A DNA stretch of 64,000 bases, taken from assembly GCF_026340095.1 (NCBI RefSeq), contig NZ_JAPEPO010000001.1, forward strand, positions 6,670,001 through 6,734,000. Reading direction: 5' to 3'. Position 1 is the first letter of the stretch, and every line of letters starts with the position of its first letter. Below, one piece after another: positions 1 to 9,677 of the stretch. Origin of the DNA: Streptomyces sp. NBC_01446 (GTDB lineage: Bacteria > Actinomycetota > Actinomycetes > Streptomycetales > Streptomycetaceae). Made by a program: the position numbers and the translations under genes. Under the pieces are notes generated by a model, which was given only the letters and a program-made list of their open reading frames with translations, was not told the origin of the DNA and searched no databases.

Positions 1-166
1 AGAGGGAGTTGTGCAGCCGGGTACGGCCGATCTCCAGGGCCTCGCCGGTGGTCTCAGCCACCATGACGTCCAGACCGGCGCGGGCGCAGACCTCTGCGAT
101 CCCGGCTCCCATCTGGCCGCAGCCCACCACTCCGACGCGCTGGATGTCCCCCATAGGGTCGGTCAC
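1..166 (-). CDS. 3-hydroxybutyryl-CoA dehydrogenase, N-terminal part (runs off window)
   Basis: Only the first 55 codons lie in the window. They read MTDPMGDIQRVGVVGCGQMG and continue with GIAEVCARAGLDV, the NAD-binding Rossmann fold (GxGxMGxGIA) of 3-hydroxyacyl-CoA dehydrogenases such as PaaH/HbdA, which interconvert 3-hydroxyacyl-CoA and 3-ketoacyl-CoA. I chose the GTG at 166 because AAAGG sits 6 nt upstream; the in-frame ATG at 154 is an alternative. The catalytic part lies outside the window, so the exact substrate class is inferred from the N-terminus alone. Confidence 0.8.
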   Translation of the reverse strand, partial: MTDPMGDIQRVGVVGCGQMGAGIAEVCARAGLDVMVAETTGEALEIGRTRLHNSL

Positions 167-329
167 CTCGTGCCTTTCGCTGTTCTCCGGCCGGCAGGAC
201 CCCCGGGTTCCGGCGCCTGCCTCGGCCCTGCACGTTACTCGGAACCTCCCGTACACGGCGGGCCGGGTCGGGCATGCTGTCCCCAGTGCGGCCCGGAACG
301 GCCGGGCCTGTTGGCCATCGGGTGGGCGG

Positions 330-1538
330 ATGAGGCATTTGTCACGCAGGGGCTTCACAGTCGCGGCGGCGGCCGCGCTGACCGGGCTCGCCGCAGGGGA
401 CGCGGCCGCCGCCGGGTCCCGTCACGCTCCGGTGGCCCGCGACATGCGGGGCATGTGGCTGGCGACGGTGGCCAACCTCGACTGGCCCTCGAAGGCGGGC
501 CTGAGCGCCGCGCAGCAGCGTACGGAGCTCATCGCCCACCTCGACACGGCGGTGGGCAGGCACCTGAACGCCGTGGTCTTCCAGGTACGGCCGACGGCCG
601 ACGCGCTGTGGCCGTCCCCGTACGAGCCCTGGTCGGACGTCCTCACGGGGGTACAGGGCGAGAGTCCGGGCTGGGACCCGCTCGGCACGGCCGTCGCGGA
701 GGCGCACCGGCGCGGGCTCGAACTGCACGCCTGGTTCAACCCCTACCGCATCGCGAACCACACGGACCTCTCCCGCCTCGTGTCCACGCACCCGGCCCGC
801 CGGCACCCCGACTGGGTCGTCCCCTACGGCGGGAAGCTCTACTACAACCCGGGCCTGCCCGACGTTCGCGAGTTCGTCCAGGAAGCGATGCTCGACGCCG
901 TCCGCCGCTACGACATCGACGCCGTGCACTGGGACGACTACTTCTACCCGTATCCGGTCGCGGGCCAGGTCTTCGACGACGACGACGCCTACGCGGCCCA
1001 CGGCGGGAACTTCCCGGACCGGGCCTCATGGCGGCGCGACAACACCGACCGGCTCGTGCGCGAGATGGCCGCGAGCGTGAAGCGGATCAGGCCGCGCACC
1101 CAGTTCGGGATCAGCCCCTTCGGTGTGTGGCGCAACGCCGCGACGGACCCGCTCGGCTCGGACACCCGGGCCGGGGTGCAGACGTACGACGACCTGCACG
1201 CCGACACCCGCAAGTGGGTGCGCGAGCGCTGGATCGACTACATCTGCCCGCAGATCTACTGGAACATCGGCTTCGCCGCCGCGGACTACGCGAAGCTCGT
1301 GCCCTGGTGGTCGGACGTCGCACGTGGGACGGGCGTGCGCCTCTACGCGGGCGAGGCGCTCTACAAGGCGGGCGATCCGGCGCAGCCCGCCGCGTGGCAG
1401 GATCCGGCCGAACTCTCCCGCCACCTCACCTTCGCCGAGCGCTATCCGCAGGTGAACGGACATGTGTTCTTCTCGGCGAAGGAGGTGGGCGCCGACCGGA
1501 TCGGTGCCATGGCCCGGGTGGTCGAGAACCACTACTGA
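330..1538 (+). CDS. Tat-exported family 10 glycoside hydrolase-like protein (GHL10/DUF187)
   Basis: 402 aa. The N-terminus MRHLSRRGFTVAAAAALTGL is a twin-arginine signal (SRRGF followed by a hydrophobic Ala-rich stretch), so export in folded form is likely. The mature part carries hallmarks of the GHL10/DUF187 TIM-barrel family: MRGMWLATVANLDWPS, LHAWFNPYRIA, DAVHWDDYFYPYP and YICPQIYWNIGF. Some relatives, such as E. coli DigH, cleave denuded peptidoglycan glycan strands; that activity here is inferred. The ATG at 330 is chosen because the twin-arginine motif follows directly; the frame is open further upstream but that part has no protein-like sequence. Downstream is a convergent DUF1918 gene. 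Confidence 0.85.
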   Translation: MRHLSRRGFTVAAAAALTGLAAGDAAAAGSRHAPVARDMRGMWLATVANLDWPSKAGLSAAQQRTELIAHLDTAVGRHLNAVVFQVRPTADALWPSPYEPWSDVLTGVQGESPGWDPLGTAVAEAHRRGLELHAWFNPYRIANHTDLSRLVSTHPARRHPDWVVPYGGKLYYNPGLPDVREFVQEAMLDAVRRYDIDAVHWDDYFYPYPVAGQVFDDDDAYAAHGGNFPDRASWRRDNTDRLVREMAASVKRIRPRTQFGISPFGVWRNAATDPLGSDTRAGVQTYDDLHADTRKWVRERWIDYICPQIYWNIGFAAADYAKLVPWWSDVARGTGVRLYAGEALYKAGDPAQPAAWQDPAELSRHLTFAERYPQVNGHVFFSAKEVGADRIGAMARVVENHY

Positions 1539-1553
1539 GAGGGCCGGGTGTGA

Positions 1554-1748
1554 CTAGGGGGCCGGCTCCTCGTGCTGCACGACGGAGTCGGGACCCGGTG
1601 ACATCACCGCCTCGTGGCCGTCCTGGAAGCGGACCCTGAACGGCGGCTCGCCGTCGTGGCCCATGATTTCGACGATTTCCGCGACCTTGTCGTGCTCGCC
1701 CACGGTCCTGCCGTGCACCCGCAGATGGTCGCCCTTGGTGGCTCGCAT
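1554..1748 (-). CDS. DUF1918 domain-containing protein
   Basis: 64 aa. The sequence MRATKGDHLRVHGRTVG, a central EIVEIMGHDGEPPFRVRF and a DGHEAVMSPGPDS tail are typical of the small actinobacterial DUF1918 family, a predicted beta-barrel of unknown function. The start has a good ribosome-binding site, GAGGAGGT, 8 nt upstream. The gene converges on the GHL10 hydrolase with a 15-nt gap and is next to an exporter gene on the same strand. No catalytic motif is visible. Confidence 0.85.
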   Translation of the reverse strand: MRATKGDHLRVHGRTVGEHDKVAEIVEIMGHDGEPPFRVRFQDGHEAVMSPGPDSVVQHEEPAP

Positions 1749-1819
1749 CGTGAGTGACCTCCTCGTCCCTCGTCGACCCGTACCTCAAGGGTAGGACCGG
1801 GTTCCGGGGTTGGGGACCC

Positions 1820-2797
1820 TCAGCCGCGGGATCGTTGGGTCACCGCGATGCACACGAGAACGGCCGCCGCGGTCAGGGGCGCGGCGGGGGAGAGGTGTTC
1901 GCCGAGCAGGAACACCGACCAGACCAGGGTGAGCAGGGGCTGGGCCAGCTGGAGCTGGCTGGCCTTGGGAATGCCGATGACGGCCATGCCGCGGTACCAG
2001 ACGACCAGGCCCACGAACTGCGAGCCCACGGCCACCCAGAGCAGCCCCGCGACGGCGTGCCCCGTCAGGTGCACCGGCTCGTGGCTCAGCGCGACGAGCG
2101 CCCCCGGCACGGTGAGCGGCAGACACATCACGAGTGCCCAGGCGATGACCTGCCAGCCCGGCATCACGCGGGCCAGGCGGCCGCCCTCCGTGTAGCCGGC
2201 GGCGCAGATGAGGAGCGCGCCGAAGAGGTACAGGTCGGCGGTCGTGAGCGTGCCCCCGCTCTGCTGCACGGTGAACGCGATCACGGCGGCGGCGCCCGCG
2301 CACGCCGCGATCCAGAAGCTGCGCGAGGGCCGCGCGCCGGTGCGCAGCGCCGAGAACAGGGCCGTCGTCAGGGGCAGCAGGCCGACGACGACGGCGGAGT
2401 GCGCGGTGGTGGCCGTCTCCAGGGCGAGGGTCGTGAGCAGCGGGAACCCGAGCACGACGCCCGCGCCCACCACGGCGAGACCGGCCCAGTGGCGGCGCTC
2501 GGGGACGGCGACGCGCAGCGCGAGCAGACAGGAGCCGGCGATCACGGCGGCGAGGACGCTCCGCACGGTGACCAGGCTCCAGGGCCCGAACCCTTCGAGT
2601 CCCCAGGCGGTGGCGGGGAAGGTGAGCGAGAAGGCGGTGACGCCGAGCGCGGCGAGGACGGTCCCACCACGGGTCGCCTTCGCGGTGAGGGGAGTGGTGG
2701 GGGTGGGGCCAGGACGTGTCGCGGTGCCCGCGGCGGGGGCCGCGTTCGCGTCAACTGCTATCCGGGTGGCGGTAGTAGCGCTATTCTCTGTCCTCAT
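1820..2797 (-). CDS. EamA/DMT-family membrane exporter
   Basis: 325 aa with about ten hydrophobic segments in two EamA repeats (roughly residues 45-170 and 185-320). The second repeat ends with a typical signature: GIPKASQLQLAQPLLTLVWS followed by LLGEHLSP. Members export metabolites such as amino acids or other small molecules; the substrate here cannot be read from sequence. The first 40 residues are Ala/Thr/Pro-rich and precede the first membrane helix. The ATG overlaps the ATG of the divergent MocR regulator inside a CATG, so no leader is possible if both starts are right. The divergent MocR protein probably controls it. Confidence 0.85.
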   Translation of the reverse strand: MRTENSATTATRIAVDANAAPAAGTATRPGPTPTTPLTAKATRGGTVLAALGVTAFSLTFPATAWGLEGFGPWSLVTVRSVLAAVIAGSCLLALRVAVPERRHWAGLAVVGAGVVLGFPLLTTLALETATTAHSAVVVGLLPLTTALFSALRTGARPSRSFWIAACAGAAAVIAFTVQQSGGTLTTADLYLFGALLICAAGYTEGGRLARVMPGWQVIAWALVMCLPLTVPGALVALSHEPVHLTGHAVAGLLWVAVGSQFVGLVVWYRGMAVIGIPKASQLQLAQPLLTLVWSVFLLGEHLSPAAPLTAAAVLVCIAVTQRSRG

Positions 2798-2808
2798 GCA
2801 TGAGCGTA
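2782..2808. promoter_or_regulatory. Divergent promoter pair for EamA exporter and MocR regulator (leaderless)
   Basis: On the plus strand TATTCT at 2782-2787 lies 8 nt before the MocR ATG at 2796. On the minus strand TACGCT at 2808-2803 lies 5 nt before the exporter ATG at 2797. Both distances place transcription starts on or next to the start codons. No clear -35 elements. Inference from spacing. Confidence 0.4.
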
Positions 2809-4232
2809 GCAGTGTGGGTGAGCTGGCGGAACGGCTGCGGGAGGAGCTGGATCGCTACTCTCCCGGTGGAAAGCTGCCGTCCAGCCGGGCTCTCGTCGAA
2901 CGGTTCAGGGTGAGCCCGGTGACCGTGTCACGCGCGCTCGCGCAGCTCGCCGCGGAGGGCCTTGTCGTGACACGTCCGGGGGCCGGGGCGTTCCGCGCGG
3001 AGCCCCGCGCCGCGACACACCCGGCCGGTGACACCTCCTGGCAGGCGCTGGCGCTGAGCGCCGACTCCGCGACCGAACTGGTGCCGAGGGCCGTGGATGC
3101 CTCCGGAGTCCTGGTCACGCTCTCCGCCCCGCCACCGGGTGTCGTCGAGTTCAACGGCGGCTATCTGCACCCCTCGCTCCAGCCGGAACGCGCCATGGCC
3201 GCAGCTCTGGCCCGCGCGGGCCGCCGCCCCGGCGCGTGGGGTCGGCCCCCGGTCGACGGCATCCCCGAACTGCGCGAGTGGTTCGCCCGCGGCATCGGCG
3301 GCGCCATCACCGCCGCCGAGGTACTGATCGCGTCCGGTGGTCAGTCCGCCCTGGCCACCGCGCTGCGCGCCCTGGCCCCGCCCGGCGCCCCCGTCCTCGT
3401 CGAATCACCGACGTATCCGGGCATGCTGGCGATCGCGCGCGCGGCGGGGCTGCGGCCCGTGCCCGTGCCGGTCGACACGGACGGGGTGCGTCCGGAGCTG
3501 CTCGCCGAGGCGTTCCGGGCGACCGGGGCGCGTGTGTTCGTGTGCCAGCCGCTGTTCCAGAACCCCACGGGCGCGGTCCTCTCCGCTCAGCGGCGCCCCG
3601 AGGTGCTGAGGATCGCGCGCGAGGCCGGTGCGTTCATCATCGAGGACGACTTCGTCCGCCGCCTCGTCCACGAGGACGCGGGACCGCTGCCCAGGCCGCT
3701 GGCCACCGACGACCACGACGGGGTCGTCGTCCATGTCTGCTCCCTGACCAAGGCGACCTCGCCGAGCTTCCGCATCGGCTGCCTCGCCGCGCGCGGCCCC
3801 GTCCTCGAACGGCTGCGCGCGATTCAGGTCGTCGACCACTTCTTCGTGCCGCGCCCGCTCCAGGAGGCCGCCCTCGAACTGGTCGGCTCGCCGGCCTGGC
3901 CGCGCCATCTGCGCACGGTGGCCGCCCACTTGAAGGTGCGCCGCGACACCATGACGGCGGCCCTGCGCACCACCCTGCCCGAACTCACGGTGGGGTACGT
4001 GCCGTTGGGCGGCTATCTGCTGTGGCCGCGGCTGCCCGACGGCACGGACGAGGCGGCGCTCGTCGCGGGGGCGCTGCGCGCGGGCGTCGCCGTCGCGCCC
4101 GGGCGCCCCTACTTCTCCGCCGAGCCACCGGCCCCGCACATCCGGCTGAGCTTCGCGGCGGTCGCCGGGCCCGCGGAGATCACGGAGGGCGTCCGCCGGC
4201 TGCGGACCGCGTGCGACGAGGTATTCGAGTAG
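2796..4232 (+). CDS. MocR/PdxR-type regulator: GntR helix-turn-helix fused to class I aminotransferase domain
   Basis: 478 aa. Residues about 5-75 form a winged helix of GntR type (SVGELAERLREELDRY, KLPSSRALVERFRVSPVTVS). From about residue 115 on it has an aminotransferase class I fold, with ILIASGGQSALATAL-like nucleotide-side motif, a VFVCQPLFQNPTGAVLS stretch, IIEDDFVRRL and the expected PLP lysine region CSLTKATSPSFRIG. MocR proteins bind PLP-amino acid adducts and usually regulate a neighbouring gene; the overlapping divergent EamA exporter is the obvious target. The start shares the tetranucleotide CATG with that exporter's start codon. Confidence 0.88.
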   Translation: MHERSSVGELAERLREELDRYSPGGKLPSSRALVERFRVSPVTVSRALAQLAAEGLVVTRPGAGAFRAEPRAATHPAGDTSWQALALSADSATELVPRAVDASGVLVTLSAPPPGVVEFNGGYLHPSLQPERAMAAALARAGRRPGAWGRPPVDGIPELREWFARGIGGAITAAEVLIASGGQSALATALRALAPPGAPVLVESPTYPGMLAIARAAGLRPVPVPVDTDGVRPELLAEAFRATGARVFVCQPLFQNPTGAVLSAQRRPEVLRIAREAGAFIIEDDFVRRLVHEDAGPLPRPLATDDHDGVVVHVCSLTKATSPSFRIGCLAARGPVLERLRAIQVVDHFFVPRPLQEAALELVGSPAWPRHLRTVAAHLKVRRDTMTAALRTTLPELTVGYVPLGGYLLWPRLPDGTDEAALVAGALRAGVAVAPGRPYFSAEPPAPHIRLSFAAVAGPAEITEGVRRLRTACDEVFE

Positions 4233-4299
4233 GCGACGGGAGGTACCAGCGCCCGAAACCTGCTCGACGGACACCGGCGACGCCTGCAAATCTCGCGTC

Positions 4300-4749
4300 A
4301 TGACCGACACACACACCACGGCCCCCGTGCTCCCCGACGGCTACGAGATCTCGACCGACGCCGCCCGCGTCGACTCCGCCCGCGTGCACCAATGGCTCTC
4401 CACGGACGCCTACTGGGCCATGGGCCGCGCCCGCGAACACCAGGACCGGGCGATCGCGGGCTCGCTGAACTTCGGGGTGTACGACGCCACCTCGGGCGAG
4501 CAGGTCGCGTACGCCCGTGTCGTGACCGACCACGCCACGTTCGCCTGGCTCTGCGACGTCTACGTGGACCGGGCCGTCCGCGGCAAGAACGTGGGCACTG
4601 CGCTCGTCGCCGCCGTCCGCGGCCACCTGGAGCCGCTCGGCCTGCGCCGCATCATGCTCGCCACACGGGACGCGCACGGGGTGTACGACAAGGTGGGCTT
4701 CGCGGCGCTCGCCGAGCCGGAGAACTGGATGGTGCTGACCCTGCGGTGA
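4300..4749 (+). CDS. GNAT family N-acetyltransferase
   Basis: 149 aa. A GNAT fold is visible from FGVYDATSGEQVAYARVVTD through AWLCDVYVDRAVRGKNVGTA, where the VRGKNVGTAL segment is the acetyl-CoA pyrophosphate loop (R/Q-x-x-G-x-G/A). The C-terminus has the usual YDKVGF motif. This sub-branch often acetylates small amines or antibiotics, but no substrate can be assigned. It stands alone between the MocR regulator (67-nt gap) and a phosphatase-fold gene, all on the plus strand. Confidence 0.85.
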   Translation: MTDTHTTAPVLPDGYEISTDAARVDSARVHQWLSTDAYWAMGRAREHQDRAIAGSLNFGVYDATSGEQVAYARVVTDHATFAWLCDVYVDRAVRGKNVGTALVAAVRGHLEPLGLRRIMLATRDAHGVYDKVGFAALAEPENWMVLTLR

Positions 4750-4828
4750 GCGCGCGGCGGGGCGCATGCGGCCGGCATACGCCCCGTGGACTCTTGACCG
4801 CAGCCGTGGCACGCCCCACGATCACCGC

Positions 4829-5404
4829 ATGCCCGTTCGCGTGACGCTTCTCGCCGCCGCGCGCAGCGCCTCGCTGCTCGCCGAGCGCTTCGACGACGAC
4901 CGGCCCCTCGACCACACCGGCCGGCACGAGGTGGAGCTGGCCTCCCCCGCGCTGGTGCCACTCGCCGCGGCGGAGCTGCGCTACTGCGCGCCCACCGCCC
5001 GAAGCCGCGGCACCGCCGAGGCGCTCGGCCTCGCGCCCCTGGCCCAACTCGCCCTCCGGGACTGCGACATGGGCCGCTGGCGCGGGCGCACGCTCGCCGA
5101 GGTGACGGCCGTCGAGCCGGGCGCCGTCGACGCCTGGCTGCGCGACCCGCGAGCGGCGCCGCACGGCGGGGAGTCGCTGCTCGCGTTCATATCGCGGGTC
5201 GGCGGCTGGCTCGACACGCGGCCGAACGACGACGGCGCGACCGTCGTGGCGGTCGCCGAGCCGGCCGTCGTGCGGGCGGCGCTCGTCTACGCGCTCAAGG
5301 CGCCCCCGTCGACGTACTGGAACATCGACGTACGCCCCCTGTCGGCCGCCGTCCTCACGGGGAGCGCGGGCCGCTGGAGCGTGCGGCTCGACGCCGCGGT
5401 GTGA
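4829..5404 (+). CDS. Histidine-phosphatase-fold protein lacking the catalytic histidines
   Basis: 191 aa. The overall layout follows the phosphoglycerate-mutase-like histidine phosphatase family: a short N-terminal strand, a YCAPTARSRGTAEAL segment equivalent to the SxxxRxxxTA motif, a CDMGRWRGRTLAEV helix and a C-terminal VVAVAEPAVVRAAL strand. The catalytic RHG motif near the N-terminus is replaced by AARSA, and the second catalytic SHG by AEP, so both active-site histidines are missing. Phosphatase activity is unlikely; a binding or regulatory role is possible. I chose the ATG at 4829 because it begins the first strand. The gene ends 1 nt before a convergent DUF6314 gene. Confidence 0.7.
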   Translation: MPVRVTLLAAARSASLLAERFDDDRPLDHTGRHEVELASPALVPLAAAELRYCAPTARSRGTAEALGLAPLAQLALRDCDMGRWRGRTLAEVTAVEPGAVDAWLRDPRAAPHGGESLLAFISRVGGWLDTRPNDDGATVVAVAEPAVVRAALVYALKAPPSTYWNIDVRPLSAAVLTGSAGRWSVRLDAAV

Positions 5405-5405
5405 G

Positions 5406-5852
5406 TCAGGGCGCGGCGCGGGTGTACGCGGTGGTGAGCACCAGGTCCTTCGCCGGGCCCCTGACCCGCCACTCCATCCGCCAGTCGTCCGGTCCTGTCA
5501 CCTCGAACGCGCCGCGGTAGAGGTCCGCCGCACAGGGGTGGTCCGCCGTGTGGCGGCCGGTGCGCAGGTCCAGGTCGTGGAAGAAGCGGCCGTCGGAGAA
5601 TCGCACGACGGCCGTGCCGGGAGCGTCGCCCGGCAGGAACAGCAGATTGCGCTCGGCGGGCCGGGCGGTGCCGTGCCACACGAAGGTGCCCGCCTCGTGG
5701 TGCAGCAGCCCGCCCGCGTCGTCGGACGTGAATTGCGTGGTGCCGGAGAAGGTGCCGACCGCGTCGCCTGCGAGGTCCCGCACCGTCCGCTCGACGTGCC
5801 ACCGGCCCGCCAGATGGGCCAGCACGTCGGGAACCGGCCAGGCCTCACTCAT
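5406..5852 (-). CDS. DUF6314 family protein
   Basis: 148 aa, soluble, beginning MSEAWPVPDVLAHLAGRWHV. The pattern LAGRWHVERTV, FSGTTQFT, HEAGTFVWHGT, RFSDGRFFHDLDLRTGR and FEVTGPDDWRMEWRVRGPAKD fits the DUF6314 family, a predicted lipocalin/nitrobindin-like beta-barrel of unknown ligand. The frame extends upstream without protein-like sequence, so the ATG at 5852 (GGTGGGA about 4 nt upstream) is preferred. It converges on the phosphatase-fold gene with practically no gap. Confidence 0.75.
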   Translation of the reverse strand: MSEAWPVPDVLAHLAGRWHVERTVRDLAGDAVGTFSGTTQFTSDDAGGLLHHEAGTFVWHGTARPAERNLLFLPGDAPGTAVVRFSDGRFFHDLDLRTGRHTADHPCAADLYRGAFEVTGPDDWRMEWRVRGPAKDLVLTTAYTRAAP

Positions 5853-6039
5853 GTCGTCCCACCCATCTCGTTGCCCGGGTTCCCCATTTTGCCGCCTGCC
5901 GGGACCGCCCGGCGACGGGGTCGCGCCGCCGGAAATCCCCTGCGCCACCCGCGCGGCCTCTGCCACGCCCTGCCGCATGACGACTGGAAAGGCGGACACC
6001 GCCACCCTCCGGTGAGCCCGGTGACGCGTCCCCGCAGGG

Positions 6040-6420
6040 GACCCTCGAAGATCACGTCCACCCCTCCCCGCTCCTCCGGCGACTCCGGCGAGCGCGTCGA
6101 GCCGGCGCAGATCGCCGCTGCCGACCGGCTCCGCCACGCACTGTCCACGCGCCCCGTCGACCGGGCGCGCGCCGAAGCCGCCGTCACCGGCCTGTACCGC
6201 CGGCTCGGCGTGTCCCGGCGGCCGGGAGCGAGCTCCTGCGCGGCGCCGCTGGCGGCGATCCGCACACCCTCGTCGCGGATGACGGCGCCTGCCTCTGGAC
6301 GGACCGCGTCGCCGACCCCACGGGCCTCGCGCTCGGCATGATCGAGAACACCGCCGTCGCCTGTCTCATCCACCCCGAACACGGCGGCACCGGCATCGCC
6401 CCCGGCCGCGGTGATCACTC
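6040..6420 (+). pseudogene. Possible degraded coding remnants in the gap before argC
   Basis: The 624-nt stretch between the DUF6314 gene and argC has no intact gene. One frame reads AADRLRHALSTRPVDRARAE and AAVTGLYRRLGV (about 6115-6215), which resembles the N-terminus of DUF6745-type proteins. A second frame then reads LVADDGACLWTDRVADPTGL followed by ENTAVACLIHPEHGGTGIAP (about 6265-6400), somewhat like a GNAT core. The two lie in different frames with no start codon or ribosome-binding site. I read this as decayed coding sequence, with low certainty; it could also be chance in GC-rich DNA. Confidence 0.25.
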
Positions 6421-7505
<1,085 letters not shown>

Positions 7506-7593
7506 GCGACGCACGCGCGGCCGCCGGGCCGCAGACGGGTACGAAAGCCGCGCCGCTGTGCCGCGCGGGCGGAGAAGCGAACAAGGAGTCCCA

Positions 7594-8745
7594 GTGAGTG
7601 TGACGGCAGCCAAGGGATTCACGGCCGCGGGCATCGCCGCCGGGATCAAGCAGAACGGCAACCCGGACCTGGCCCTCGTGGTCAACAGCGGGCCCCGCCT
7701 GGCCGCCGCGGGCGTCTTCACCTCCAACCGCGTGAAGGCCGCACCGGTGCTCTGGTCGGAGCAGGTCCTCAAGGGCGGGATCGTGTCCGCCGTCGTCCTC
7801 AACTCCGGTGGCGCCAACGCCTGTACGGGTCCCAAGGGCTTCCAGGACACGCACGCCACGGCGGAGAAGGTCGCGGAGGCGCTCGGCCTGAACGCGGGCG
7901 AGGTCGCCGTCGCCTCGACCGGCCTCATCGGCGAACTGCTCCCCATGGACAAGCTTCTGCCGGGCGTCGACACGGCGGTCGCGCAGCTCGGCCCGCATGG
8001 CGGTGAGAAGGCCGCCGTCGCCATCAAGACCACCGACTCCGTTCACAAGACCGCGGTGTTCGAGGGCGACGGATGGACGGTCGGCGGCATGGCCAAGGGC
8101 GCGGGCATGCTCGCCCCCGGCCTCGCCACCATGCTCGTCGTCCTGACGACGGACGCCGACCTGGAGGCCGACGTCCTGGACAAGGCCCTGCGGGACGCCA
8201 CCAAGGTCACCTTCGACCGCGTCGACTCCGACGGCTGCATGTCGACGAACGACACCGTGCTGCTCCTGGCCTCCGGCGCTGCCGAAGTGACCCCCGAATA
8301 CGCCGAGTTCGCCGAGGCCGTCCGCACGGTCTGCGACGACCTCGGACGGCAGCTCATCGGCGACGCCGAAGGCGCCAGCAAGGACATCAGGGTCGACGTC
8401 ATCAACGCCGCGAGCGAGGACGACGCCGTCGAGGTGGGCCGCTCCATCGCCCGTAACAACCTCCTCAAGTGCGCGATCCACGGGGAGGACCCCAACTGGG
8501 GCCGGGTGCTGTCCGCGATCGGTACGACGTCCGCGGCCTTCGAGCCCGACCAGCTGAACGTCGCCATCAACGGCGTCTGGGTCTGCAAGAACGGCGGCGT
8601 CGGCGAGGACCGCGAGCTCGTCGACATGCGCTTCCGGGAGGTCGTCATCACCGCCGACCTGGCGGCCGGCTCCGAGACCGCGACGATCTGGACGAACGAC
8701 CTGACCGCGGACTACGTCCACGAGAACAGCGCGTACAGCTCATGA
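7594..8745 (+). CDS. argJ: Bifunctional glutamate N-acetyltransferase / amino-acid acetyltransferase
   Basis: 383 aa. ArgJ transfers the acetyl group of N-acetylornithine to glutamate, allowing cyclic arginine synthesis; bifunctional forms also use acetyl-CoA. The GTG at 7594 has AAGGAG upstream, and the protein begins [20 protein letters not shown]. The autocleavage site that produces the alpha and beta chains is visible as [20 protein letters not shown], with Thr of ATML as the nucleophile. SGGANACTG and the C-terminal DWGR-like [13 protein letters not shown] are also typical. The stop overlaps the argB start as ATGA. Confidence 0.96.
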   Translation: MSVTAAKGFTAAGIAAGIKQNGNPDLALVVNSGPRLAAAGVFTSNRVKAAPVLWSEQVLKGGIVSAVVLNSGGANACTGPKGFQDTHATAEKVAEALGLNAGEVAVASTGLIGELLPMDKLLPGVDTAVAQLGPHGGEKAAVAIKTTDSVHKTAVFEGDGWTVGGMAKGAGMLAPGLATMLVVLTTDADLEADVLDKALRDATKVTFDRVDSDGCMSTNDTVLLLASGAAEVTPEYAEFAEAVRTVCDDLGRQLIGDAEGASKDIRVDVINAASEDDAVEVGRSIARNNLLKCAIHGEDPNWGRVLSAIGTTSAAFEPDQLNVAINGVWVCKNGGVGEDRELVDMRFREVVITADLAAGSETATIWTNDLTADYVHENSAYSS

Positions 8746-9677
8746 GTACGACGCGGAAGCACACCGCGCTGCCCAAGGCACAGATCCTCATCGAGGCGCT
8801 GCCCTGGCTCACCCGGCACCAGGGCAAGACCGTCGTCATCAAGTTCGGCGGCAACGCCATGATCGACGAGGACCTCAAGGCCGCCTTCGCGCAGGACGTC
8901 GTCTTCCTGCACCACGCGGGCCTCAAGCCCGTCGTCGTGCACGGCGGCGGACCGCAGATCAGCAAGGCCCTCGACCGGCACGGCATCGTCAGCGAGTTCA
9001 AGGCGGGTCTGCGGGTCACCACCGAGGACGCGATGGACGTCGTGCGGATGGTGCTGGCCGGCCAGGTGCAGCGCGAGCTCGTCGGGCTCCTCAACGAGCA
9101 CGGCCCGCTCGCCATCGGCCTCACCGGCGAGGACGCGCACACCATCACCGCCACCAAGCACAGGCCCGAGATCGGCGGCGAACTGATCGACATCGGCCGG
9201 GTCGGCGAGATCACCGAGATCGACACCGGCGCCATCGAGGCCCTGCTCGCCGACGGCCGTATCCCGGTCGTCTCCTCGATCGCCCGCTCCCAGGACGACG
9301 GACACGTCTACAACGTCAATGCCGATACGGCGGCTGCGGCCCTCGCTGCGGCGCTGGGCGCCGAGACCCTGATGGTCCTGACCGACGTCGAGGGCCTCTA
9401 CGAGGACTGGCCGAACTCCGACGAGGTCATCAGCAGGCTCACCGCCAAGGAGCTGGAGAAGCTCCTTCCCGAGCTGGCCAGCGGCATGGTGCCCAAGATG
9501 GAAGGCTGCCTGCACGCCGTGCGGGGCGGCGTGACGACCGCCCGCGTCATCGACGGCCGGGTCCCGCACTCGATCCTGCTGGAGATCTTCACCGACGAGG
9601 GCATCGGCACGATGGTCGTGCCGGACGCCCCCGAGGCCACCGACGTGAGCGCCATCGACGTACAGGGGGAGTCATGA
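8742..9677 (+). CDS. argB: Acetylglutamate kinase
   Basis: 311 aa. ArgB phosphorylates N-acetylglutamate and is the usual arginine-feedback step in organisms with ArgJ. Amino-acid-kinase motifs are [10 protein letters not shown] near residue 40, [14 protein letters not shown] near 65, [17 protein letters not shown] and [12 protein letters not shown]. The N-terminal helix of arginine-sensitive enzymes is present. The ATG overlaps the argJ stop and its own stop overlaps argD (ATGA both times), so the genes are translationally coupled. Confidence 0.96.
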   Translation: MSTTRKHTALPKAQILIEALPWLTRHQGKTVVIKFGGNAMIDEDLKAAFAQDVVFLHHAGLKPVVVHGGGPQISKALDRHGIVSEFKAGLRVTTEDAMDVVRMVLAGQVQRELVGLLNEHGPLAIGLTGEDAHTITATKHRPEIGGELIDIGRVGEITEIDTGAIEALLADGRIPVVSSIARSQDDGHVYNVNADTAAAALAAALGAETLMVLTDVEGLYEDWPNSDEVISRLTAKELEKLLPELASGMVPKMEGCLHAVRGGVTTARVIDGRVPHSILLEIFTDEGIGTMVVPDAPEATDVSAIDVQGES

